From the NCBI RefSeq assembly GCF_900182815.1, contig NZ_FXUA01000004.1:248001-312000 (forward strand): a stretch of DNA of 64,000 bases. The letters are read 5' to 3'. Below, piece after piece: positions 38,669 to 47,011 of this stretch (positions are counted from its first letter, which is position 1; each line of letters opens with the position of its first letter). The notes under the pieces are model-generated. The model was not told where the DNA came from, did not search any database, and saw only the letters and a list, made by a program, of their open reading frames with translations. This DNA comes from Algoriphagus winogradskyi (GTDB lineage: Bacteria > Bacteroidota > Bacteroidia > Cytophagales > Cyclobacteriaceae). The position numbers and the translations under genes were made by a program.

Positions 38669-38825
38669 GTTGAATTACGATTGACGAAATACGATTTAAG
38701 GCTTTGTTTAGAACTTCGTAAATCAATTTCTAGGTTGGAGAATAATGAATGTTAAATGAGAAATGATGAATAATAAAGTATCACTTATCAAATCTTGAAT
38801 CTTGTGTCTAACGTCTATTATCTAA
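38669..38825. repeat. Low-complexity, decayed-repeat spacer between argC and argD
   Basis: The 157-bp gap holds near-repeated words: ATTACGATTGACGAAATACGATTT, then several AATGA/GAATAAT units, then TCTTGAATCTTGTGTCTAACG. This style of eroded short tandem repeats is often seen between genes in this phylum. It breaks the otherwise tight operon without an obvious terminator. Confidence 0.4.
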
Positions 38826-39794
38826 TCAGAACGCTATACTTTTTAGATTCAAGCCCATCCTCTCCTCAAGTCCGAATGCCAAATTGTAATTCTGAACTGC
38901 CTGTCCTGAAGCTCCTTTAAGCAAGTTGTCAATAGCAGAATAAATCACCAATTGACCCGCTTCTTTCTGCACGTAAACAATCGCTTTATTTGTGTTCACA
39001 GCTTGCTTCATGTCAATGTCGTTGTCAGAAACATGTGTAAATGCAGCATCTTTATAGAATTCCTTGTAAGCTGCTACAGCTTCTTCCTGAGTTCCTTCGA
39101 ATGGGAAATAAGCTGTAATCCAGATACCTCTAGGGAAATTCCCACGATATGGAACAAATAGAATCTCAGAAGAAAAGCTTGTATTTAGCTGCTTGAAAGT
39201 CTGGTTTATTTCCTTTAGATGCTGATGCGTAAAAAGCTTATAGACAGACATATTTGAAGATCTATAGCTGAAATGAGATGTCTCAGCAAGTTTCTTCCCA
39301 GCACCTGTACTTCCAGTAATTCCGGAGATCTGAATTGTGCTTTTCACCCAGCCTTTTGCGATAGCTGGAAGCAATGCTAGTTGTATTCCAGTGGCAAAGC
39401 AGCCTGGATTAGCGATCTTCTTTGCGTTTTTGATTTTTGCAGCATTTACTTCAGGAAGACCATACGTAAAGCCATTCGACTCGTCGCGGAAATCAGTGGA
39501 CAAATCGATCAAAACTGTCTCAGAGGAAAAGGAGTGTTGCTCTAAAAACCCTTTGGTCTGACCATGTGGCAAACCCAAGAAAACAGCGTCAATTCCTTCG
39601 GTTTGAACTTCATCTGTGAAAACTAGATCACAATCTCCGATTAGATCCGGATGAACCTCTGACACTTTTTTGCCCTTTTGGCTATTGCTATGTACGTAGA
39701 CCAATTCGCAAGCAGGATGATGAACTAGCAGACGAAGTAATTCGCCTCCCGTATATCCTGCCGCGCCTATGATCGCTGTTTTTATTTTAGTCAT
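38826..39794 (-). CDS. argC: N-acyl-gamma-glutamyl-phosphate reductase
   Basis: A 322-residue NADPH-dependent reductase. It has the N-terminal GAAGYTGGELLRLL, the catalytic Cys132 in NPGCFATG, and the HVSDNDIDMKQAVNTN region late. Its start overlaps the end of argG by 8 nt. It makes N-acylglutamate semialdehyde for ArgD. Confidence 0.94.
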   Translation of the reverse strand: MTKIKTAIIGAAGYTGGELLRLLVHHPACELVYVHSNSQKGKKVSEVHPDLIGDCDLVFTDEVQTEGIDAVFLGLPHGQTKGFLEQHSFSSETVLIDLSTDFRDESNGFTYGLPEVNAAKIKNAKKIANPGCFATGIQLALLPAIAKGWVKSTIQISGITGSTGAGKKLAETSHFSYRSSNMSVYKLFTHQHLKEINQTFKQLNTSFSSEILFVPYRGNFPRGIWITAYFPFEGTQEEAVAAYKEFYKDAAFTHVSDNDIDMKQAVNTNKAIVYVQKEAGQLVIYSAIDNLLKGASGQAVQNYNLAFGLEERMGLNLKSIAF

Positions 39795-40980
39795 TGTCAG
39801 AGTTTACCTTATGGAAAATCGATGTTTGGTTACCCAAAATTCTGGTGAAACCTTTCACGTCTTCAGCAGTATAGCCTTTGTTCATTTCACCATAGCTGCC
39901 AAACTTGTTGGACATCAGGTCATGGTCAGAAGTGATTCCAAGTAAAGTAAAACGGTAAGGCTGAAGGAGAACACGAACGTTACCAGTCACGAAAGTCTGA
40001 GTGCTTTCCATGAATTCTTCCAAGTTTCTCATCACTGGATCTAAGTAATGACCTTCATGTAGGTGATTACCGTAGAATTCAGCTAATTGATTTTTCCAGA
40101 AAAGCTGCCACTTCGTAAGTGTGTGCTTCTCTAGCAACTGATGACCTTTGATGATGATCAATGGTGCAGCAGCTTCAAATCCTACGCGTCCTTTGATACC
40201 GATAATTGTATCACCAACGTGAATGTCACGTCCGATTCCATAAGGAGCTGCCAAAGCTTGAAGTGATTGGATGGCTTCAACAGAATCATCGAATTGTTTT
40301 CCATCAACACCCTTAAGTTCACCTTTTTCAAATGACAATATTACTTCCAGAGGCTCTATTGCTGTAGCTTTAGTAGGCCAAGCTTCTTCTGGAAGATAAT
40401 CTGAAGAGGTTAGTGTCTCTTTTCCTCCTACAGAAGTCCCCCAAATGCCTTTATTGATTGAGTAAGCAGCTTTCTCAAAATTCATTGATACACCATGCTT
40501 TTTCAAATAGTCAATTTCCTCAGCGCGGCTCAATTTCAAGTCACGGATTGGAGTGATGATCTCTATGTCTGGAACAATCGTTTGAAAGATCATATCAAAA
40601 CGAACCTGATCATTTCCTGCTCCTGTAGAACCATGAGCGACTGCTTTTGCACCGATCGACTTGGCATATTCAGCTAGAGATTTTGCCTGAAGAATTCGCT
40701 CGGCTGATACAGAAAGGGGATAAGTTTGATTTTTCAGCACATTACCATAAACCAAATACTTGATCACCTCATTATAATAGGTGTCCATTACATGGAGAAT
40801 CTTAAAAGAAGCTACGCCTAAGCCTTTCGCCCTTTCTTCAATATCTTTCAATTCTTCCTCGGAAAATCCGCCAGTGTTCACTAAAACTGCATGCACTTCA
40901 TAACCGAGTTCTTTGGAAAGATGCAAGGCACAAAATGTGGTATCCAAGCCTCCACTGTAGGCTAATACTATTTTCTTCAT
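39787..40980 (-). CDS. argG: Argininosuccinate synthase
   Basis: A 397-residue ATP enzyme joining citrulline and aspartate. The PP-loop AYSGGLDTT (7-15) is at the N-terminus, and HGSTGAGNDQVRF carries further substrate residues. It lies 37 bp after the GNAT gene as second gene of the arginine operon. Confidence 0.95.
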   Translation of the reverse strand: MKKIVLAYSGGLDTTFCALHLSKELGYEVHAVLVNTGGFSEEELKDIEERAKGLGVASFKILHVMDTYYNEVIKYLVYGNVLKNQTYPLSVSAERILQAKSLAEYAKSIGAKAVAHGSTGAGNDQVRFDMIFQTIVPDIEIITPIRDLKLSRAEEIDYLKKHGVSMNFEKAAYSINKGIWGTSVGGKETLTSSDYLPEEAWPTKATAIEPLEVILSFEKGELKGVDGKQFDDSVEAIQSLQALAAPYGIGRDIHVGDTIIGIKGRVGFEAAAPLIIIKGHQLLEKHTLTKWQLFWKNQLAEFYGNHLHEGHYLDPVMRNLEEFMESTQTFVTGNVRVLLQPYRFTLLGITSDHDLMSNKFGSYGEMNKGYTAEDVKGFTRILGNQTSIFHKVNSDND

Positions 40981-41017
40981 TGTTATAGGATTTTGCTTCC
41001 AAAAAGGAAGAATTGAT

Positions 41018-41713
41018 TTATAAAAAGATGCTTGAAATAGTGTCCTTTGACTTGTTCAATTTAAGCATCACATATTTCTTTAATCTTACCCAGCGATCAA
41101 ATAATTTGAGATCTTTTTTGAAATCCTCACGAAGGGCCAACTCCTGCGTGTGATTGCGCTTGGAATTTGGATCGTAAAGCATCGCTGTGCAAAGACAGTT
41201 TTGTCTGTTTTTACTCATTAAGATTTCGTAGTTCACACAGCTTTGGCAGCCTTTCCAGAACTCATTGTCATCCGTCAGATCTGAATAGGATACAGGAATA
41301 TAGCCCAACTCAGAGTTGATTTTCATTACTGCAGCTCCAGTGGTCAATCCGAAAATATTGGATTCTGGATATTTCAAACGGCTAAGTTTGAATACTTCAT
41401 TTTTGATTTTGCGGGCAAGGCCGTATTTTCTGTATTCAGGAGAAACGATCAAACCAGAGTTTGCTACATATTTTCCATGACCCCAGGCCTCGATATAGCA
41501 GAAACCTGCCCATTTACCATCGGAAGTCAATGCGATCACAGCTTTGCCTTCGTCCATTTTGGTTTCCACATAGGCAGGGCTACGCTTGGCAATACCAGTA
41601 CCACGGGCTTTTGCGGAATTTTCCATCTCATCAGTAATCTGAGTGGAATAAACCTTGTGAGAAGGATTGGCTACAATAATCTGAAATGAAATGTTATCCA
41701 TTAGGGATTGCAT
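41018..41713 (-). CDS. GNAT-family protein, candidate N-acylglutamate synthase of the arginine operon
   Basis: A 231-residue acetyltransferase-fold protein (GNAT core about 15-150, with SPEYRKYGLARKIKNEVF as acyl-CoA loop) and a C-terminal extension with several cysteines (CQSC, NCLC). In Bacteroidota the GNAT gene next to argG has been assigned, from genetics in Bacteroides and Echinicola, as the missing first enzyme acylating glutamate; I infer the same job here. No classical argA or argJ is present in the operon. It starts the operon at 41713. Confidence 0.78.
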   Translation of the reverse strand: MQSLMDNISFQIIVANPSHKVYSTQITDEMENSAKARGTGIAKRSPAYVETKMDEGKAVIALTSDGKWAGFCYIEAWGHGKYVANSGLIVSPEYRKYGLARKIKNEVFKLSRLKYPESNIFGLTTGAAVMKINSELGYIPVSYSDLTDDNEFWKGCQSCVNYEILMSKNRQNCLCTAMLYDPNSKRNHTQELALREDFKKDLKLFDRWVRLKKYVMLKLNKSKDTISSIFL

Positions 41714-42119
41714 GTGTTAATTCCGAGGCAATCGGAAAATTGGTAAATAAATCAAAGGGTAGAAGGGCGAGCACGTACTCCACGTAGGAATACAAAAATT
41801 CAACATAGGGTTAAACCCTATAGAAAAATCTACACGTCCTTAAAGGAGTGAAAAAAGCAATAACATCAACTTTCAATACTACTGGAGTAGCTTGAGAGAA
41901 AGATGGCGCTATGTGATTTACTTGTGTCATGCGTAATAGGGAGGCAAAATTCATTCCTTAGAAAAGAAAATGCAAGGGTTTTAAAGAATAATTTAGAGTG
42001 AATGCAAAATTTTTATTGAATCCGAAATATGACAAGGTCTATTCCGCTTAAATAAGCTGATACAGAATAATATTTGGCAGGTAATTATCAAAAATACAAT
42101 TGAGAGAAGCCCAAAAGAC
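41714..42119. other. Gap before the arginine operon
   Basis: 406 bp without a gene. It ends the aminotransferase transcript (no clear hairpin seen) and carries the arginine promoter region with a 17-bp palindrome at 41805-41821. The remainder is AT-rich; no riboswitch or second gene was recognised. Confidence 0.5.
41805..41821. promoter_or_regulatory. Candidate arginine-operon operator
   Basis: ATAGGGTTAAACCCTAT is a perfect 8+1+8 inverted repeat lying 92-108 bp before the GNAT start. Its size and position fit a repressor or activator site; the regulator is unknown and it does not look like the E. coli ArgR box. Confidence 0.4.
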
Positions 42120-43379
42120 TTATGCATTTCCAGACATTTCCTTCAGAGCTTGAACAAATTTGTCCATTTCGGCTTCCGAGGTATAAACATTTGGGGAAAT
42201 TCTGCAGCCATTCACACCTCCAGCTCCATTGATCGCTACTGTAAAAATTTTGTACTTATCCATAAGTGTCTTGGCCATTTCTGCCGGGGTCATTGCATCC
42301 AAACCTACATTGGCTATAGCACAGGAGCGATGAGGATCTTTTGGGGTATTTACATTTATTCCTGGAAGATCTCTTACTTGATCTGACCAGTAGCGCTGAA
42401 TGTATCTCAGTCGATCTTCCTTTCTTTTGCTTCCCATTTTATTGTGAAAGTTGAGCGCATCGATCACAGATAAATCTGTAGAAACTGGATGTGTTCCCGT
42501 ATGATTAAGGTTTAAAAGTGTCTTTTGATCCAGTTCATAAGGAGCTAGAAGCGGTCGGATTTGTGCACTCTTACCTTTTTTGACATAAAGCATGCCGCAC
42601 CCAAGAGGAACACTGAGCCATTTGTGAAGGCTAGAACCGTAATAGTCACAATCCAACTCAGAAATATTGAAATCAAAATGACCAACTGCATGCGCACCAT
42701 CTAGCATGACTTCAGCCCCGTAACTGTGCGCCATATCAGCAATTTTCCTAACTGGCAAAATATGACCTGTGATATTTACAATATGCGGAACCATTAATAA
42801 TCTTGTGTTCGGAGTCATTGCTCTTTCATAAGTGGCTACAATCTCCTCGTCATTTTCCGGATGCATGGGGATGTCAATTCTTTTGACCTTAATTCCATAT
42901 CGCCTTTCAGCGAGTTCAAACATATTGAGCAAACTACCATAATCCTGATTGGATACGATGGCTTCATCCCCGGCTTTCCAATGATATCCTGAAATGATCA
43001 AATCAATAGACTCAGTTGTATTCCTAGTCAGTACGACTTCATCGGGAGAAGCTCCAACAAGCTCAGCCACCATCGCAGCACTTTTGGCTTTATTGTCCCA
43101 TTGTACCGTCCGCATGTAACTTGAAGCTTGATAATTCACTTCTCGTAGATGCTTGATATAATTTTCTAAAGTCTCTTCGGGCAAAAAGCAGTAATACCCA
43201 TTTTCAAGGTTGATGTAATCAGGTTTGAGCTTATATGCAGTACGGATTTGATCCCAGAAGTCAGCAGCATTAGGATCAAGATCTACTATTGATTTTGCCT
43301 TTGCTTTTTCTGGAGAAAAAATTGAACCAGATCCAATACCTAGGAAGGCTAAAGACTTTAAGAATTTACGTTTGTTCAT
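42120..43379 (-). CDS. Exported class V PLP-dependent aminotransferase-like protein
   Basis: A 419-residue enzyme of the isopenicillin-N-epimerase/cysteine-desulfurase-like group. The PLP lysine is Lys253 in SSLHKW, with MLDGAHAVGHFD before it. The N-terminus MNKRKFLKSLAFLG followed by a hydrophobic stretch looks like a signal peptide without twin arginines, so export via Sec or a degenerate Tat signal is possible. The substrate is unknown. Confidence 0.82.
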   Translation of the reverse strand: MNKRKFLKSLAFLGIGSGSIFSPEKAKAKSIVDLDPNAADFWDQIRTAYKLKPDYINLENGYYCFLPEETLENYIKHLREVNYQASSYMRTVQWDNKAKSAAMVAELVGASPDEVVLTRNTTESIDLIISGYHWKAGDEAIVSNQDYGSLLNMFELAERRYGIKVKRIDIPMHPENDEEIVATYERAMTPNTRLLMVPHIVNITGHILPVRKIADMAHSYGAEVMLDGAHAVGHFDFNISELDCDYYGSSLHKWLSVPLGCGMLYVKKGKSAQIRPLLAPYELDQKTLLNLNHTGTHPVSTDLSVIDALNFHNKMGSKRKEDRLRYIQRYWSDQVRDLPGINVNTPKDPHRSCAIANVGLDAMTPAEMAKTLMDKYKIFTVAINGAGGVNGCRISPNVYTSEAEMDKFVQALKEMSGNA

Positions 43380-43406
43380 AGCTGAGAGGAATTGAAGTTG
43401 GATTGG

Positions 43407-43562
43407 TCAAAGTATATAGCTTATTATCCAAACAATTAATAATATGATCGCAACCCAGGTAATCCAAGGGGATCGTTGAGGGAATTCGAATTTACAGATA
43501 GGGCAAATCTTTGCTTTGGAATCTACCTCCATAGCGCAGGAAGGGCATTCTTTGGTTTTCAA
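43407..43562 (-). CDS. 51-residue zinc-ribbon membrane protein with TTG start
   Basis: A short gene. It begins MKTKECPSCAMEVD and has two CxxC pairs (Cys6/Cys9, Cys20/Cys23), forming a zinc ribbon, then one membrane helix (about 36-51) to the stop. Small zinc-ribbon membrane proteins with this opening are common in Bacteroidota. The start codon is TTG at 43562; the only in-frame ATG, at codon 11, would cut the first CxxC. It ends 27 bp before the aminotransferase start on the same strand. Function unknown. Confidence 0.72.
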   Translation of the reverse strand: MKTKECPSCAMEVDSKAKICPICKFEFPQRSPWITWVAIILLIVWIISYIL

Positions 43563-43623
43563 ATCAGATGAACTCTTTTGGCTTAATTTCTATTTCATCA
43601 TAAGTTAATTAAAGAATTTAGCT

Positions 43624-44331
43624 ATGAAAATAGAAATATGGTCAGATGTAGCATGTCCATTTTGTTACATCGGCAAGAGAAAAATTGAAAAGGCAATTGA
43701 AAAGTTTCCTCAGAAAGATAAAATAGAGATCGAGTGGAAGAGCTTTTTGCTTAATCCAGATCAAGTCACTCAACCAACTAAGAGTTCCCAGGAATATCTG
43801 GCTGAAGTAAAAGGATGGTCACTTGAACAAACAAAGGAAATCACTGCCAATGTAGCCAATATGGCTGCGCAAGAAGGATTGGAATATCATCTTGACAAAA
43901 CAGTAGTAGCGAACACCAAGAAAGCCCATAGACTTTTGCATCTGGCTAAAACCGTAGGAAAAGGGGATGAGATGAAGGAAAGCTTACTCAAAGCATACTT
44001 TACTGATTCGGTCAATATAGATGATAATGTGGCTCTACTAAGCTTAGCAAAAGAAATTGGCTTAGAAGATAATGCTGTCACAGAAGTACTGAATTCAGAC
44101 AAATTCGAAAACGAAGTAGATCAGGACATCTATGAATCGCGTCAGCTAGGAGTAAGGGGAGTACCATTCTTTGTTTTGGATAGAAAGTTTGGAATCTCTG
44201 GTGCACAGCCTGATGAGGTATTTGACCAGACTTTGGAAAAAGCTTGGAATGAATTTGCAAAGTCAAATCCAGTTCTTGAAATGTCAAAAGGGGAAGGGGA
44301 AGCTTGTGATGTGGATGGAAATAAGTGTTAG
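43624..44331 (+). CDS. DsbA/FrnE-family thiol oxidoreductase
   Basis: A 235-residue thioredoxin-fold protein with the DsbA helical insert. The active-site motif is DVACPFCYIGKRK (CPFC near residue 12). It lacks a signal peptide, so it is cytoplasmic and FrnE-like rather than periplasmic DsbA. The Cys-containing C-terminal tail (ACDVDGNKC) is of a type seen in this group. It is divergent from the zinc-ribbon gene by 61 bp. Confidence 0.9.
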   Translation: MKIEIWSDVACPFCYIGKRKIEKAIEKFPQKDKIEIEWKSFLLNPDQVTQPTKSSQEYLAEVKGWSLEQTKEITANVANMAAQEGLEYHLDKTVVANTKKAHRLLHLAKTVGKGDEMKESLLKAYFTDSVNIDDNVALLSLAKEIGLEDNAVTEVLNSDKFENEVDQDIYESRQLGVRGVPFFVLDRKFGISGAQPDEVFDQTLEKAWNEFAKSNPVLEMSKGEGEACDVDGNKC

Positions 44332-44356
44332 AGCATCAAGTTGATGAGTTAACTTT

Positions 44357-44386
44357 AGGGCTATTGGATTTATTTTCAATAGCCCT
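44357..44386 (+). terminator. Intrinsic terminator after the DsbA/FrnE-like gene
   Basis: A 10-bp stem AGGGCTATTG / CAATAGCCCT with a 10-nt loop, followed by TTCTTTATT. Confidence 0.85.
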
Positions 44387-44500
44387 TTCTTTATTATCTA
44401 TGTTTATTTAGATTTTTTATAAATAGTAAGATGTTGAATAAGAGGCAGATAATTTGTTTTTCGTGTGAAGATGTTAGAATTTTTATAATCCCTATTTAGA

Positions 44501-44526
44501 TTAATTATAATTAAAGATTAGATTTG
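44501..44526 (+). promoter_or_regulatory. Promoter with embedded palindrome before the Xus-like pair
   Basis: TAGATTTG at 44519-44526 fits the TAnnTTTG box, 25 bp before the ATG at 44552. A perfect 14-bp palindrome TTAATTATAATTAA (44501-44514) sits directly upstream, in the spacer between the -7 and -33 regions. A repressor bound there would block transcription. An iron regulator (Fur) is plausible because of the genes but not proven by sequence. Confidence 0.45.
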
Positions 44527-44551
44527 CCTCCAGATTCATATCAGGCGGTAC

Positions 44552-46975
44552 ATGAAAACAAATCTTACCTTAATACTTTTTGCATCTGCAATTTTTCTTT
44601 CTGGCTATGCTTTTTCCCAAACCGGTAAAGTATCAGGAACATTGAAATTTAACGACGGTGCACCTGTTGCCTTTGCCACAGTATTTATCTCCACCATAAA
44701 AAAGCACGCGCTTTCGGACGAACGAGGAAGATATGAACTGACGGATATCCCTTTTGGATCACATCAGGTCAATGTGAGTAGTATAGAAATTCAAAAGCAT
44801 GACTTTAGTATCCTCATTGATAAGCCTAGCGTAAAGGTTTCTACTATGCTCGAACGAGCTGCAGACAGTGAACTAGCAGAGGTTATAGTTGAGGCGGAGT
44901 CGCATAAAAGTGAAATAGAAGCGGCAGGTTTTGCAGTGAACGTGATTGAAACAAAAAAGGCTTCCTTAAACTCATTTCAAACCAATGATTTATTGAATAA
45001 ATCCGTAGGAGTGAGGGTTCGTCAAAATGGGGGATTAGGATCTCAAGTTTCCTACAATCTAAATGGAATGTCAGGGAATTCGGTACGCATTTTTATTGAT
45101 GGAGTAGCCATTTCCACTTATGGAGCATCTTTCAGTCTTAATAGTATTCCTCCTGCACTAATTGAGCGAATTGAAGTTTACAAAGGCGTAATTCCAGTCC
45201 ATTTGGCTGATGACGCTTTAGGTGGAGCTATTAACGTAATCTTGAAAAAAGGAGCTATGAATAACTTAACAGCTTCTTTGTCCTACGGTTCATTCAATAC
45301 CCAGCAAGCCAATGTCAGTGGATCATACCGAAATTCAAATTCTGGATTTACAGTAAAAGCTTCTGGATTTTACAACTACTCAGACAATGACTACGAGGTT
45401 TGGGGCAAATTTGTCCGAAATATTCTTGCAAATGGTCGATACGAATATGTCCGAGCCAAGCGATTCAATGATGCATATAGATCTGCTGGAGCAAATATTC
45501 AAGCTGGTTTTACAAATGTAAAGTGGGCTGATCAGTTCTATCTGGGGGTTAATGTCTCTGATGATTACAATGAAATCCAGCACGGAACCTACATGACTAT
45601 TCCATATAAAGGTCGTTTCACAGAATCTCAAGCCAAAGTTTTTAGCGTCAACTATGTGAAATCAGATTTCCTTACAAAAGGTCTAGAGATCAATTTCAAT
45701 GGGATGATCAGTGATCGTAAAGAGGTAGTAAATGATACTGTCCGCTGGAATTACAACTGGTTTGGCGAGCAAAGCATTGGACTTAACGGTGATCCAATCC
45801 TGAGACCAAATGGTGCCCAACAGGGAGCTCCTACTATCAATCACATCAATAGAAACATTTCAACTTTCAGAGGTGGTGCTACTTATGATTTTTCAGAAAA
45901 GCATCGAATGGTTTTTAGTCATATGTACTACACCATAGATAGAACTCAGCGTGACCTGATGAGGCCTGCCAGAGAACGAGAGTTTATTGGTACTAGAGAT
46001 TTAACTAAGAATATTTCTGCTTTGGCATATGAAGCAACATTGTTTGAGTCCAAGTTTAAAACAAACCTTTTTGGAAAATATTATCAGCAGCAAATTGATC
46101 GAATGGACCCGATTTTGGTCACACAAAATGGAGAAACTGTAAAATCTGAAGATAGGGTAGCCAGTAAAAACACGACCTCAGGGTATGGATTAGCTACTTC
46201 CTATGTATTAAATAAAGGCATGACAATCCTACTTTCTGCAGAAAAAGCCGTGAGAATGCCTTCTGAAAATGAAATTTTTGGTAGCCCCGGAGAAAACATC
46301 ATAGAAAATATTGGAATCAGACCAGAAGTCAGTAACAACCTTAATCTTGGATTCCGCAGTGGGCCTTACCAGCTAACTTCAACTAGCAAATTCACTATTT
46401 ACGCCTCGGGGTTTTTACGCGATACAAAGGATAAAATTGTACGAAAAATCAACCCAAGACTCAATGATGCAGTGCAAACAGATCCCTTCGAGAATTTGGG
46501 GAAAACAAAATCCATCGGGTTTGAGGGAGAGATCAACTATACCTGGAATGAGAACTTCAGTGTACTCCTCAATTTCTCGAAATTTAATTCCGTATTCAAT
46601 ATTCAATATGATCCAAACGGGAATGAGTACAATTATTATAACCAGCAGCTTCCAAACGAGCCATTTTTCACAATCAATTCAACGGTTCAGTATGGATTTA
46701 AGAATTTGATCCAAGATCGCTCCGCACTGAATCTTTATTACATCTTCGGATTTGTAGATCGATTTTATACCACTTGGCTGGAAATAGAAGACTTCCGGAC
46801 TCCCCGACAATTCATCCAAGACATCGGTTTGAATTATGTTTTTCCAAGTGAAAAGCTGGTGATCAGTGCTGACTTGAAAAACATTTTTGACCAGCAGGCC
46901 TACGACAATTTTGCTGTTCAAAAGCCCGGTAGAGGTTTTTACCTTAAGCTAAACTACAGCATTAATAAATTTTAA
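44552..46975 (+). CDS. TonB-dependent receptor, Xus-like (siderophore-type)
   Basis: An 807-residue outer-membrane receptor. A signal peptide (about 1-22) is followed by a carboxypeptidase-like domain (about 25-105), a plug (about 115-235, with IERIEVYKGVIPVHLADDAL) and a barrel ending in a phenylalanine-poor LKLNYSINKF. The length is typical of iron/siderophore receptors rather than 1000-residue SusC proteins. Next to the DUF4374 lipoprotein it resembles the XusA-XusB arrangement of Bacteroides xenosiderophore uptake. The ligand is unknown. Confidence 0.88.
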   Translation: MKTNLTLILFASAIFLSGYAFSQTGKVSGTLKFNDGAPVAFATVFISTIKKHALSDERGRYELTDIPFGSHQVNVSSIEIQKHDFSILIDKPSVKVSTMLERAADSELAEVIVEAESHKSEIEAAGFAVNVIETKKASLNSFQTNDLLNKSVGVRVRQNGGLGSQVSYNLNGMSGNSVRIFIDGVAISTYGASFSLNSIPPALIERIEVYKGVIPVHLADDALGGAINVILKKGAMNNLTASLSYGSFNTQQANVSGSYRNSNSGFTVKASGFYNYSDNDYEVWGKFVRNILANGRYEYVRAKRFNDAYRSAGANIQAGFTNVKWADQFYLGVNVSDDYNEIQHGTYMTIPYKGRFTESQAKVFSVNYVKSDFLTKGLEINFNGMISDRKEVVNDTVRWNYNWFGEQSIGLNGDPILRPNGAQQGAPTINHINRNISTFRGGATYDFSEKHRMVFSHMYYTIDRTQRDLMRPAREREFIGTRDLTKNISALAYEATLFESKFKTNLFGKYYQQQIDRMDPILVTQNGETVKSEDRVASKNTTSGYGLATSYVLNKGMTILLSAEKAVRMPSENEIFGSPGENIIENIGIRPEVSNNLNLGFRSGPYQLTSTSKFTIYASGFLRDTKDKIVRKINPRLNDAVQTDPFENLGKTKSIGFEGEINYTWNENFSVLLNFSKFNSVFNIQYDPNGNEYNYYNQQLPNEPFFTINSTVQYGFKNLIQDRSALNLYYIFGFVDRFYTTWLEIEDFRTPRQFIQDIGLNYVFPSEKLVISADLKNIFDQQAYDNFAVQKPGRGFYLKLNYSINKF

Positions 46976-47011
46976 ATCAACCTATTATAGTTAACCAACC
47001 ACAAGTAAATT

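Noticed and set aside
38669-38825. Terminator inside the arginine operon
   Set aside because: No hairpin with U-tract found in the gap.
46415-46709. Short open frames on both strands within the Xus-like receptor
   Set aside because: Shadows of the receptor gene.
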